A DNA stretch of 64,000 nt from Didemnitutus sp041906465 (GCA_041906465.1 JAYRJE010000015.1:1-64000), one strand, 5' to 3'; shown: positions 16,490-24,733, counted from the first letter of the stretch. Translations and numbers: made by a program. The notes: generated by a model not told the origin, from the sequence alone.

Positions 16490-18157
16490 ATGAAGTGCCT
16501 GAAACTCCTCCCTGTGTTCTGCCTGCTCGTCTCCGTGCTCGTCGCGACTCCCGAGAAGAGGCCAAACCTGGTCCTCATCCTCGCAGACGATCTTGGGTGG
16601 GGAAACCTCGGCAGCTACGGCGGTCCGATCGAGACGCCCTCGCTCGATCGCTTGGCTCAAGACGGCGTGCGCTTCACGCAATTCTACAACTACGCACGCT
16701 GCTGCCCGACGCGCGCCATGCTCATGACCGGGCTTCATCCGCACGAGGTCGGCGTCGGGCACATGACCTTCCGCCGTGGGGGCAAGAACCCCTCGAACCT
16801 CGAGGAGCGACTGAAGCTGCCGGCTGCGTATCGTGGCTGGTTGCGTGAGACCATCCCGACCCTGCCACAGATGCTGCGCACGGCCGGCTACGGCACCTAC
16901 ATGTCCGGCAAGTGGCACATCGCCAACAACGACCTCGCTACCTGGCCGACCAATCGCGGCTTCGATCGCTTCTATGGCTTCATGGAGGGGACCTCGGAGT
17001 ATTTCAAACCCACCGACCTCTGGCGCGGCACCGAGAGAATCGAGCCGCAGGGCGAGCGCTACTACACGACCGACGCCTTCACCGATGAGGCGATCGGCTA
17101 CCTGCGCGAGCACGCGGCGCAGAAGCCGGACGCGCCGTTCTTCCTCTATCTCGCCTACAACGCCCCGCATTTCCCGATGCAGGCAATGCCGGAGGACTTC
17201 GCCAAGTATCGCGGCCGCTTCAAGGAGGGCTGGGACGTGCTGCGCGAGCGCACGCTGGAGCGCCAGAAAAAGCTGGGCCTCGTCCCGGCCAGCACCGTGC
17301 TCTCGCCTCGGTCCGGAGAGATGGACCGTCTGGGTGTAGAGCCCGGCGCCGTGCCGCCGTGGGACTCGCTCAAGCCGGAACAGCAGGACGCCCTTGATGC
17401 CGTCATGGCCACCTACGCGGCGATGGTCGACCGCATGGACCAAAACATCGGACGCCTAGTTGAGCACCTGCGCGCCACCGGCCAACTCGACAATACGGTG
17501 ATCATCTTCCTCTCGGATAACGGCGGCGAGGCGGAAGGCGCACCGTTGGGGCAGTTCCAGGCCGCGAACTTGGGCGCCTATGGCAAAGGCGGCCGGCACT
17601 ACGGCCGCGGCTGGGCCAACGCTTCGAACACGCCCTTCCGCGAGTTCAAGCACTTCACTCACGAGGGCGGTGTGATGACGCCCCTCATCGTCCACTGGCC
17701 GGCCGGCATCCCGGCCGAACGCCGGGGCAGCCTGGTGCGCGAGTTCGGATTCCTGCCAGATGTTGTTGAGACCCTCCTCGACGTCGGTGCGGCGCAGCGG
17801 CCGTCGGAGATCGAGGGCAAGCCCGCTCCTGAGGTCGATGGTCGCACGCTGCGTCCGCTGCTTGCCGGACAACCGGCAGCTCCGCGCGGCCCAGTGTGTG
17901 TGGAGCACGAGGGCAATCGCCTCGTCCGCGACGGCCAATGGAAGTTGGTCGGCTACTTCGACGAGCCGTGGGAGCTCTACGACCTCCATTCCGATCCCAC
18001 CGAGTTGAACAATCGCGCCGCTGCGGAGCCTGCAGTGGTAAAGCGGCTTGCTGCGGCCTACGAGGCTTGGGCTGTGCGCACCGGGGCGCGTCCGTGGAAG
18101 GAAGCCCAGCACTACTCCGTCTATCCACCGGATTCGAAATATGGCACCCGCAAGTAG
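16490..18157 (+). CDS. arylsulfatase-type sulfatase
   Basis: A 555-residue sulfatase. The ATG at 16490 gives the signal peptide MKCLKLLPVFCLLVSVLVAT; the frame is open to 16385 but lacks family features. Metal site LVLILADDLGWGNLGSYGG; formylglycine motif C71-C-P-T-R, the threonine variant common in planctomycete and verrucomicrobial arylsulfatases; SGKWHI and IFLSDNGGEAEG further on. It differs from the sulfatase at 9714 and probably cleaves another linkage or acts at another step. It is divergent from the GH3 gene and is the last recognisable cargo gene before the element's tRNA. Confidence 0.88.
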   Translation: MKCLKLLPVFCLLVSVLVATPEKRPNLVLILADDLGWGNLGSYGGPIETPSLDRLAQDGVRFTQFYNYARCCPTRAMLMTGLHPHEVGVGHMTFRRGGKNPSNLEERLKLPAAYRGWLRETIPTLPQMLRTAGYGTYMSGKWHIANNDLATWPTNRGFDRFYGFMEGTSEYFKPTDLWRGTERIEPQGERYYTTDAFTDEAIGYLREHAAQKPDAPFFLYLAYNAPHFPMQAMPEDFAKYRGRFKEGWDVLRERTLERQKKLGLVPASTVLSPRSGEMDRLGVEPGAVPPWDSLKPEQQDALDAVMATYAAMVDRMDQNIGRLVEHLRATGQLDNTVIIFLSDNGGEAEGAPLGQFQAANLGAYGKGGRHYGRGWANASNTPFREFKHFTHEGGVMTPLIVHWPAGIPAERRGSLVREFGFLPDVVETLLDVGAAQRPSEIEGKPAPEVDGRTLRPLLAGQPAAPRGPVCVEHEGNRLVRDGQWKLVGYFDEPWELYDLHSDPTELNNRAAAEPAVVKRLAAAYEAWAVRTGARPWKEAQHYSVYPPDSKYGTRK

Positions 18158-18469
18158 TCACGCAACCGAAGGGACTGCGGATGAGGAAATCATGCAGAGA
18201 CGGCTGGCGCTTCGGCGGCTTTGTCGACAGCCCCGACTAACGTCACCGTGCAATCGTCCGTCGGTTTGCTGCTGCTTGCTTCTTGGCCAAACAACATGAC
18301 GAATTTGCTCTAACTACTATCGCATGAGTCTAGAGAGATACGTTGCTCTATGATTCGGACGGGCAGGGTGACATTGTCACCCCCCTGTGCGGCCACGCCG
18401 ACCTGTAACCAAGGACGGTCGAGAACTTGCTCGCCGACTACCACGCGGGTCTTCAGCTTCTCCTCCAGC
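18158..18469. other. junction between cargo and mobile backbone
   Basis: No gene is supported here. It has lower GC than the cargo. A hairpin or operator-like palindrome GGGTGAC-ATT-GTCACCC lies at 18366-18382, about 90 bp before the tRNA. It looks like eroded junction sequence. Confidence 0.5.
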
Positions 18470-18553
18470 GCCCGGGTGGCGGAATGGTAGACGCTGCCGA
18501 CTTAAAATTGGCTTCCGTAAGGAGTGTGGGTTCGAGTCCCACCCTGGGCACCA
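18470..18553 (+). tRNA. tRNA-Leu(UAA), complete copy carried by the element
   Basis: A complete tRNA with encoded CCA. Acceptor GCCCGGG/CCTGGGC (one G-U), D arm, anticodon stem GCCGA/TTGGC around loop CTTAAAA (anticodon TAA), long class-II variable arm, T stem GTGGG/CCCAC with loop TTCGAGT, then ACCA. Anticodon, T and acceptor stems differ from the split host gene at paired positions, so it is an independent gene and not a hybrid of the host halves. It has the same anticodon as the gene the element destroyed and can replace it. Confidence 0.95.
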
Positions 18554-18690
18554 AAAAGCGGAAAGGTTGGTTTTTGTTTTCAAATTGGACGCCTCGAAAA
18601 GGAGGGTTTTTGCTTTCACTTTCCTAAGTGATTGATGGATAGATAACTAAAATCTATTGTTTTTGATGTGTTGCTCACCACACGTTCTTC

Positions 18691-20079
18691 GTGAGCAGCG
18701 CATTCAGTCAGATCGACGAGAAAGGGGCCTTAACCGGCGGCCCCGATGCGCATGCTTTGGAGGCTCCGGTTCCGAGCCGTCTACTCAAGGCCAAGGAATT
18801 CGCCGCAGTCCTCGGGATCGATCTGCGCCACCTCCGCCGGCTTCAAAAGTTGGGGCACGTGGCTCCCATCAAGCGCCCGGGATCTTGCCGCATCGTTGGC
18901 TATTCGCTCGAGGAGGTTGCACGGATCGTTACAAGCCGCGTCAAAGCCGGCAAGGGTTACGATCGAGAGGTGGCTGACGAGTTCGGCTACGGACCGTTCC
19001 TCGCGGCGGTCACAGCCGCAGCCGAGTTGGAGCAAACACGGTCTTCGCCGCAGCGCTTCGGCGAACTCAACGCGATGGGCGCGTTGGCACCACATGTGAA
19101 GGCGGCAATCACTCCATTCTTTGATTTTCCCCGGAAACCTGGCTACAAGCCCGAGACATTTGCTGCCGCCGCCCATGGAATTGCTACCGGTCTGAAGAAG
19201 CACTGGGGCACGGACAGCGAATTTTACTTCGATGACCTTGACGTCAGCCAGAAGCTTACTGTGGAAGGCCATCATCAGTATGCCTATGCACTTAAGGCCC
19301 TCTCGGCGCTAAAAGTGATTCCCGTGGTCTCGCTCGGCCGCACAGCGCACAACGACGCCGTTGCCCAGCTCAAGCGCAAAGGCGGGATCGCTTCGACCAC
19401 CGTTGCCGTCCGCGTCGAGCAACCAGACTTTGAGGACTTCGGTGCCAGTGAGGATGAAATAGGCAGCGATCTCAGCGAGATTTTCCAGAGGTTCGATGCG
19501 GTTGACCTTATCCTCGACTGTCGCCTTTGCACGGGAATGGATGCGTCTGAGACTGCACTTCAAATTGCGAACTTCGCGCACCAGTTTGCGGCACTGTATC
19601 CCGTCCGCCGCGTCGTCGTCACCGGATCCTCACTCCCTGCCTCTATCGGAGAGATCGTGAAGTCAAATAGCACAGAGATCATCCGCCGCCATGAGCTATC
19701 AATCATTACTGCGGCGAGGGAGCACTGCGAACTCGACATCGTCCCTGGCGACTATGCAACTGTTAGTCCATTCTACTCCGATAAGGAATTCGATCCTCGC
19801 ATTCTCCAAAAGGTCACTGCTCCGCGCTTGATCTACTCTTTCGATCACTCCCACTACGTCGATCGCGGAGTCTCACTGTCCACCGGCGGGCAACGGCAAT
19901 ACCATGGAATGACCAAGGATCTCTGTAGCCAAGGCTTCTTTCGAAAGGGTTACTCGTTCGGCGAAGCCTACTTCACCGAAAAAAGTAAGGGCATTGGAAA
20001 TAACGCTACGAATGCCACGGTGGTTAAGCCCTCTGTCGTCGCACACATCACCTACATGGTGATGGGAGCAAAACTCTGA
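18691..20079 (+). CDS. HTH-'beta' family protein fusion
   Basis: A 462-residue protein with two parts. Residues about 28-75 look like a MerR/excisionase-type helix-turn-helix (KAKEFAAVLGIDLRHLRRL, then GYSLEEVARIV). From about residue 128 the sequence matches the phage and genomic-island 'beta protein' family (PF14350 type): LAPHVKAAITPFFDFP near the start, LDCR in the middle and IYSFDHSHYVDRG late. The function of beta proteins is unknown. Such proteins are often next to sce7726-type genes, as here, where the two are tail-to-tail and overlap by 28 bp. The GTG at 18691 is the likely start; ribosome-binding signals are weak. A role in phage defence is inference. Confidence 0.65.
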   Translation: MSSAFSQIDEKGALTGGPDAHALEAPVPSRLLKAKEFAAVLGIDLRHLRRLQKLGHVAPIKRPGSCRIVGYSLEEVARIVTSRVKAGKGYDREVADEFGYGPFLAAVTAAAELEQTRSSPQRFGELNAMGALAPHVKAAITPFFDFPRKPGYKPETFAAAAHGIATGLKKHWGTDSEFYFDDLDVSQKLTVEGHHQYAYALKALSALKVIPVVSLGRTAHNDAVAQLKRKGGIASTTVAVRVEQPDFEDFGASEDEIGSDLSEIFQRFDAVDLILDCRLCTGMDASETALQIANFAHQFAALYPVRRVVVTGSSLPASIGEIVKSNSTEIIRRHELSIITAAREHCELDIVPGDYATVSPFYSDKEFDPRILQKVTAPRLIYSFDHSHYVDRGVSLSTGGQRQYHGMTKDLCSQGFFRKGYSFGEAYFTEKSKGIGNNATNATVVKPSVVAHITYMVMGAKL

Positions 20080-20624
20080 GCGCGCTCATTTCGCCCAAGC
20101 AGCAGGTCACAGATCTTCATGCTGAGATCAAGTTCCCGCCGGGTCTCGGCGATAAGTTCCGCCAACAGCCGCCGCGGCTTTCGATGAGCGTGCTCATCCC
20201 TAACAAGCTCGAGCATTTCGCTTTTCCAAAGAATCATCGCCGCTGATTGCTTCTCAAAATTAGGGTTCAGTCTTGCGGCTCGCACATGGCGGAAGCGAAC
20301 ACTGCCATCGTCCACCGCCACGATGATGCCCCAGAATTTCGGGGCCAACTTTTTCGCCCGCTTTAGGTTTGAGATGGTCGTGACGAGCGTGATGCGCCGG
20401 AACGCCGAGTTGTAGAATTGGCCCTGTGTAACGATCCGGTCGATGCGGTCCGTCTCTCCCTTGATTTCGTAACAATGTGCTTCCGAGTGCAGCGTGACAA
20501 CGTCGGCGATTGCCCGTCCGTTGTGAACATGAAGTTCTTCAAGCACTGCCCGCGGATTGGTCTTTTCCAGCTTGCGGAGCAATGCCTCGCGTATGCGACT
20601 GTCGTTGAGCGGGGACGGAACCAC
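20052..20624 (-). CDS. sce7726-family protein, putative nuclease
   Basis: A 190-residue protein resembling the sce7726 family. LNDSRIREALLRKL at the N-terminus is followed by VLEELHVHNGRAIADVVTL and HCYEIKGETD. The D...YEIK spacing is that of a PD-(D/E)XK nuclease core (Asp, then Glu-x-Lys), so DNA cleavage is possible but not shown. It converges on the beta-family gene and shares 28 bp with its 3' end. sce7726 and sce7725/beta proteins frequently pair, from my knowledge of annotated genomes, suggesting a two-component module. Confidence 0.65.
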   Translation of the reverse strand: MVPSPLNDSRIREALLRKLEKTNPRAVLEELHVHNGRAIADVVTLHSEAHCYEIKGETDRIDRIVTQGQFYNSAFRRITLVTTISNLKRAKKLAPKFWGIIVAVDDGSVRFRHVRAARLNPNFEKQSAAMILWKSEMLELVRDEHAHRKPRRLLAELIAETRRELDLSMKICDLLLGRNERAQSFAPITM

Positions 20625-20742
20625 GACAGGATATCGATGCAGCTTGGCGTAGAAATCAACCTGAAGTTTCAGTGGTCACCCCGCCCTCGGGGCTCCTGTC
20701 GTCGTGCAGAAACGAGGTTCGCCATGTGAGCTTTAAACGACG

Positions 20743-21087
20743 TCATTCTTCGTATTCGCAGGCGTGGTTCAGCTCCGTGGCCAGGAGAACCCGATCGACG
20801 TAGTAGTCCTCCTCAAGTGGCAAGTCCGAGGGAGCCACCATCGACACGTGTCCCCGCCACCAGCCGATGACCACGGGCACGAGCACACGGGTGCCCTGCT
20901 TAGCGTCGACCGGAAGGTGGGTCGGCCCGAGCAGCAGCGTGTGCTCAAAGTCGGCACCGGCGAAGTCGCCCAGGAAGCGTTCGACGGCTTGCGGAACCGC
21001 CCGACTCGCGCTGGAGAGGCACAGATTGAGCGGCTCTGGGCTGAAAGCTATTCTCATCGTTAGCGCGTCTGAAAAATACACTCTCAT
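20743..21087 (-). CDS. hypothetical protein
   Basis: A 114-residue protein of unknown function on the minus strand, read from the internal Met at 21087. The frame is open to 21207, but the first part is Arg-rich and looks non-coding; 21057 is another possible start. It has a hydrophobic stretch, VLVPVVIGWWRGHVSMVAP, and an acidic C-terminus (LPLEEDYYVDRV and CEYEE). It has no membrane signal or motif I recognise. It lies downstream of the PD-(D/E)XK-like gene on the same strand. Confidence 0.45.
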   Translation of the reverse strand: MRVYFSDALTMRIAFSPEPLNLCLSSASRAVPQAVERFLGDFAGADFEHTLLLGPTHLPVDAKQGTRVLVPVVIGWWRGHVSMVAPSDLPLEEDYYVDRVLLATELNHACEYEE

Positions 21088-21211
21088 CGGTGGGAAGGGA
21101 GGTGAGGGCAGAATTTGGACCAACTTACCTCGCTCTCCAGCGAGCCTTAGCAGTGTCGTGCGGTAACGGCGCTCGTGTCGCCACCGCCAGCGTATGCCGC
21201 GACTCATGGAA

Positions 21212-21799
21212 TCAGGCCGCGATCAGCGGAAGGGTGCGCTCAACCAACTCCTCGGCCGAGCTGTAGCCCCGAATCTTCACCATCCGGTTTTGAATCTCCG
21301 CGAAGACCAGCACGGCCCACATGGAGGCACCGCCGCGACGGCGGTCGGCCAACGAGATGTAGGAGCCGAGCTGCGCGAGCGCGCGGCCGGGCAGCGTATC
21401 ACCAAGCTGGCCATAGCGAATCAGCTTCGTCTCACCGATGCCGCGCTTCTTCGGACCGCCGGCCATCAGCAAGTCACAGACGCCGTGCAGCGGGTCGGAC
21501 TTGTTGCCGAGCGTGGCTTCAATGTCCATCCGCCACACACCCATGTCATCGAGGGCGCGACGCGCCACGGAAAGCCACGGCAAATACGCTTTCTCCTTGG
21601 CGGAGAGCGGGCCGTTGTCGCACATGCGGAGGGCGAGTTCTGAGAAATCAATCCCGGCTTGAAGGGGATTGCGGTCGATCAATTCCACGTGGCGGTTCGG
21701 ACGGACCGGGAGGTCCAGGACGATGTCGGCCTCGAGGTCCGCGAAGGCCGTCGAGAGTTGGGTGGAGGTGAGGGAGCGGGTGATGGCGGTGATGTTCAT
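21212..21799 (-). CDS. PD-(D/E)XK nuclease-like protein
   Basis: A 195-residue protein starting at the ATG at 21799. Residues 94-147 hold the pattern of a RecB/Cas4-like PD-(D/E)XK core: E94, D109 (HGVCDLLM), E123-x-K125 (GIGETK) and Q143...Y147 (ALAQLGSYI). Overall family is not recognised, so the nuclease call rests on this spacing alone. It is divergent from the small Xre-type regulator, and three palindromes lie in the shared promoter region. The frame extends upstream to 21931 but would overlap the regulator's start. Confidence 0.5.
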   Translation of the reverse strand: MNITAITRSLTSTQLSTAFADLEADIVLDLPVRPNRHVELIDRNPLQAGIDFSELALRMCDNGPLSAKEKAYLPWLSVARRALDDMGVWRMDIEATLGNKSDPLHGVCDLLMAGGPKKRGIGETKLIRYGQLGDTLPGRALAQLGSYISLADRRRGGASMWAVLVFAEIQNRMVKIRGYSSAEELVERTLPLIAA

Positions 21800-21820
21800 G
21801 TTGGTTGGATTAGCGTTGCA

Positions 21821-21893
21821 GGGATTACCCGTTGCTGCGGGAATATCCCGCATGGCAAAGCGCACGTCAAATAAAAAGGTGCGGGATAATCCC
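21821..21893. promoter_or_regulatory. three operator-like palindromes at the Xre gene
   Basis: Three related inverted repeats: GGGATTACCC (21821-21830), GCGGGAATATCCCGC (21837-21851) and GGGATAATCCC (21883-21893). The common form is GGGA-AT-rich-TCCC. The second ends at the regulator's start codon; the third is just inside its coding sequence. The set lies between divergent starts 21799 and 21852. Repression by the adjacent regulator is the natural reading. Confidence 0.6.
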
Positions 21894-22172
21894 TCACCCT
21901 CGTCTCCACGGTTAGGAGCTGTCATTTCCAAACTACTGGAAGGTAATCACACCGTGAGCAGCCTCGCAGCACAGGCCCGCCTGGATAGGCGAGCCATTCA
22001 GAGAATCCGTGATGGGCTTGAGGCCCCTTCACCTGAAAGTCTGGGCCGCCTATGTGCCGTCGTTACCAAGGCGGAAGCAGCCGCGCTGATTGCAGCCTAT
22101 GCTGAAGATGTGCATGGTCGCGTGCTAACTTCGCAAAAGCGGCACACGCAACTCCGCGAGGAACAGGGTTAG
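21852..22172 (+). CDS. small Xre-type helix-turn-helix regulator
   Basis: A 106-residue DNA-binding protein. Residues about 24-75 form a Cro/cI-like fold (LGAVISKLLEGNHTVSSLA, then RLDRRAIQRIRDGLEAPS), followed by a short helical tail. The ATG at 21852 is used because the upstream frame overlaps the divergent gene; a GTG at 21879 is possible. Operator-like repeats cover its own start, so it probably represses itself and the divergent nuclease-like gene. It may control maintenance or excision of the element. Confidence 0.65.
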   Translation: MAKRTSNKKVRDNPSPSSPRLGAVISKLLEGNHTVSSLAAQARLDRRAIQRIRDGLEAPSPESLGRLCAVVTKAEAAALIAAYAEDVHGRVLTSQKRHTQLREEQG

Positions 22173-22299
22173 CCTTTCGGCGGGTTAGGACCCGGAAGAA
22201 ACGGGGGCCGCTCAGGCCTTCGCCCCTTACTGCCCCCAATTTTGGGCCGGTTGGTGAATCAACTGCCATCCCGGTGGTTGACGCTAACCCTGCACTACA

Positions 22300-22716
22300 A
22301 TGCCCAGAAAACTGCCCTACGTGGCGGTGTCGACCTCCGGCGACATCGTCATCATTCCCGCGAACAAGAAGTTCGCCTCAATCATCCTTGCTGCCGACTA
22401 CGACGAGTGGCGCAAAGATCCGCTCAACATCGCCAGCTACGTGATCGAGTCGAAGGTTCAAATCGATATGCTCATCACGGCAATCACCGCAGATGCTGAC
22501 TTCGAACTCGAGGAGACCGACGACGGAGTCGTCATGGTCTTCAGGTTCCAAAATGGCCTCGCGCTAGCGGTGCCTATCCCGCACGACGGCGACACCGCTC
22601 AAATCAATCCTCAGCACGACTTCGTGGCCCTGCCTAACGGAGTCCTGCACTGCGAGGTCTCGATCGAGATCGTGCCCAAGACGCCGCAGATCGAGTTCGA
22701 ACATGGAGACAACTGA
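22300..22716 (+). CDS. hypothetical acidic protein
   Basis: A 138-residue protein of unknown family, rich in Asp and Glu, with no signal peptide or membrane helix. It begins MPRKLPYVAVSTSGDIVIIP and ends with PQIEFEHGDN. Its last 14 bp overlap the next gene, so the two are probably translationally coupled. Good codon use and the overlap support a real gene. Confidence 0.6.
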   Translation: MPRKLPYVAVSTSGDIVIIPANKKFASIILAADYDEWRKDPLNIASYVIESKVQIDMLITAITADADFELEETDDGVVMVFRFQNGLALAVPIPHDGDTAQINPQHDFVALPNGVLHCEVSIEIVPKTPQIEFEHGDN

Positions 22717-23194
22717 CATGAGCACCGCTCAAACTCGCACCGTTGTCGGTGCTCATGACTACGATATCGTGGTCGGTGCGATGACACGCGCTGCGCTGCC
22801 CAAGGTTGTCGGAACCTGCGCGTGGCGTTGGCCGAGCGATTTCGCGCGCGCCGCGCAAGCGGTCGGGCCCGCCAGCATGCTCATGCTCGCATTCCATGCT
22901 CAGGTAAACCTGGCGATGCTCGCAGATCCCGGCTTCGACGCTGCACACCACTTGTGCGAGCGACTCGGCTCCTACCACTTCGCACAGATTGTGGAGCGGT
23001 CCCGACTCGGCCGCGAAATCAATGTCTCTGGTGAGTTAAACGAACTGCTCAGATCGGTCGGCGGACTTGACCCAGATGTTGCCAAGGCACTCTGGGCCGG
23101 AATTGCGTTTGCGCAGTGGCATGGCCACGGAGAGGACGAGACTCGGCTGAACCGCTGGCTCGATCCGGTCTATCTGCGAAGCTTCGCAGTCTGA
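22703..23194 (+). CDS. hypothetical protein coupled to upstream gene
   Basis: A 163-residue, mostly helical soluble protein of unknown family. An internal Met (MSTAQTRTVVGAHDYDIVVG) six codons in, clear of the overlap, is an alternative start. Notable stretches are CAWRWPSDFARAA and HAQVNLAMLADPGFDAAHH. It overlaps the previous gene by 14 bp and is followed within 10 nt by a strong intrinsic terminator, so the two unknown genes form a closed transcription unit. Confidence 0.6.
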   Translation: METTDMSTAQTRTVVGAHDYDIVVGAMTRAALPKVVGTCAWRWPSDFARAAQAVGPASMLMLAFHAQVNLAMLADPGFDAAHHLCERLGSYHFAQIVERSRLGREINVSGELNELLRSVGGLDPDVAKALWAGIAFAQWHGHGEDETRLNRWLDPVYLRSFAV

Positions 23195-23202
23195 AAAACA
23201 AG

Positions 23203-23235
23203 ACGGGGCAACGTGAAACCGTTGCCCCGTTTTTT
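23203..23235 (+). terminator. intrinsic terminator
   Basis: ACGGGGCAACG (23203-23213) pairs perfectly with CGTTGCCCCGT (23220-23230) across a 6-nt loop, followed by a T run to 23235. It ends the two-gene unknown operon and also separates it from the convergent integrase. Confidence 0.9.
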
Positions 23236-23265
23236 CGCGGAATGCTCATCCTGAGCGCTCCGCTT

Positions 23266-24687
23266 TTATCCGACCTGCTTCAGGACGAGCCCATCCGCTT
23301 TCATCATCTCAATCATGAGGCGGATGTCCGCTTTGGACATACCACCGGTCGGTTCCTCCGCATTGAAGAAGCTCGTTTCTTCCGCCTTGCGGTGCGCGTA
23401 GTATTTCGCCGTGAGCGCGATCGTCGAATGGCGAAGGGACGCGGAGGCGGCGTAGATGCCTTTGTGTGCGGCAATATTCGAACCGAACTCCTTCCGCATC
23501 GTGTGGAGGGGCTTGTCGGTCTCGACACCATGCTGACGCAGCCATTCAAGCACGCGGAAGATTTCCGCCTTGCAGCGATAGGTGCGGTTTTTCGAGCGCG
23601 GCTTGGCCGGTCGGTCCGGAAAAAGGACATAGCCGTTGCGGCCGCGGCGACCATAGTCGTCCAGGACATCCATGAAACGCTTTTCGAGGATGACGATGCC
23701 GCAGGAGCTGTCCCGCTTCAGCCGTCCGACACGGGGCTTCAAGATCGTGATGGTCCGGTTGGCAATGTTGACTTGGGACCACTCAAGGTTGTCGATTTCC
23801 TTCCGACGAAGTCCGCCGCCAAGTGCCAAGACAAAGATAACGAGCTCTTCCCCTTTAAGTTCCTGGTAGGCTTTACGGATCAACTCCTGAGCATCGATGT
23901 TCGAGTGGTAGAAAAAATCGGATTCGTGTTCCTGAAGCAGAAGCACGCCTTCGAAGGGCAACGGGGTGGGCAGCGACAAGGTAGGAATGGTGAGCTTGAG
24001 ATGTTGCAGAAGCCGTTTCGAGAACAGGCTGCGTGCATTGCGGATCGCAGAGTTCGCCGTGTGTTCGACGCACTCTTGCTTCTTCCCGGCCGCGACGCGG
24101 TCGCGGACGTATTTCGTCCGCCAACGCACTACCGCGGAAGGCGTGATCTGGTCCAAGGCTACTTTGTCGACTTTCGTGCGCCACTCGGAGGGAGCGTGAC
24201 TGCCAGAGTATTTCTCGGCGCCCTTGTGCTTGAAGCTCATCATCTCGCCGACGATTCGCCGCAGGCAGCGCGAGTAGTCTTCCAGCGTCTCCGGAGCCAA
24301 GTTGGAGTGCTGGACCAGCAACTCGAGGTATTCGCCCACGGTGAGGTCGCTGACCTTCTTGCCGTCCTTGGGTCGGTAGAGTTCAACGACCTTCGCCCAT
24401 CCGTCCAGACGGAGGCGGTCGAGGATCTCTTTCGCCATCACGGCCGATTCCTCCAATCCAGTCTTCAAGTGGAAGTGCTTACGATTGCGGCCGTGCTTGA
24501 TCCGAATCACGAAGCACGGCACGTGGGAACTGCGCCCGTAGTAGGTGCTCGTGTTCTTCCGAATCTTCTCCTTCAGGCGAGCCAGACTGCCACGCGAGGT
24601 AGCGCCCGGCGACTTTTCAATCTTGGCCACATCTTGGCCACTTTTGTGGCCAAGATCGGCATTTTGGTTTCCGAGGTCGTTTTTCAT
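23266..24687 (-). CDS. int: tyrosine integrase of the element
   Basis: A 473-residue site-specific recombinase. Residues ~110-205 are the SAM-like core-binding domain. The catalytic domain has R294 (GGGLRRKEI), H395-x-x-R398 (LHTMRKEFG), H420 (LRHST) and the nucleophile Y430 (AKYYAH), so it looks intact. It is transcribed toward the interior from the right end, 108 bp from the att core. Codons 11-23 coincide with the doubled 11-bp arm-site repeat and its inverted copy, so binding of integrase there could also repress its own gene. It must recognise the anticodon loop of tRNA-Leu(UAA). Confidence 0.92.
   Translation of the reverse strand: MKNDLGNQNADLGHKSGQDVAKIEKSPGATSRGSLARLKEKIRKNTSTYYGRSSHVPCFVIRIKHGRNRKHFHLKTGLEESAVMAKEILDRLRLDGWAKVVELYRPKDGKKVSDLTVGEYLELLVQHSNLAPETLEDYSRCLRRIVGEMMSFKHKGAEKYSGSHAPSEWRTKVDKVALDQITPSAVVRWRTKYVRDRVAAGKKQECVEHTANSAIRNARSLFSKRLLQHLKLTIPTLSLPTPLPFEGVLLLQEHESDFFYHSNIDAQELIRKAYQELKGEELVIFVLALGGGLRRKEIDNLEWSQVNIANRTITILKPRVGRLKRDSSCGIVILEKRFMDVLDDYGRRGRNGYVLFPDRPAKPRSKNRTYRCKAEIFRVLEWLRQHGVETDKPLHTMRKEFGSNIAAHKGIYAASASLRHSTIALTAKYYAHRKAEETSFFNAEEPTGGMSKADIRLMIEMMKADGLVLKQVG
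24620..24656. promoter_or_regulatory. putative right integrase arm-site cluster, repeat array
   Basis: Two tandem ATCTTGGCCAC (24620-24641), then TTTT and the inverted copy GTGGCCAAGAT (24646-24656). The tandem pair repeats the block at 1830-1854 exactly. It lies inside the first codons of the integrase gene. Confidence 0.55.
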
Positions 24688-24733
24688 GGTGGAGCGAGTT
24701 TCTCCTCGGAACTCATTGGGAATCGACCGCTTG

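Noticed and set aside
18470..18553. Interior tRNA as a recombination hybrid or third att site
   Set aside because: Its anticodon, T and acceptor stems pair within the gene and differ from both host halves, so it is an independent complete gene.
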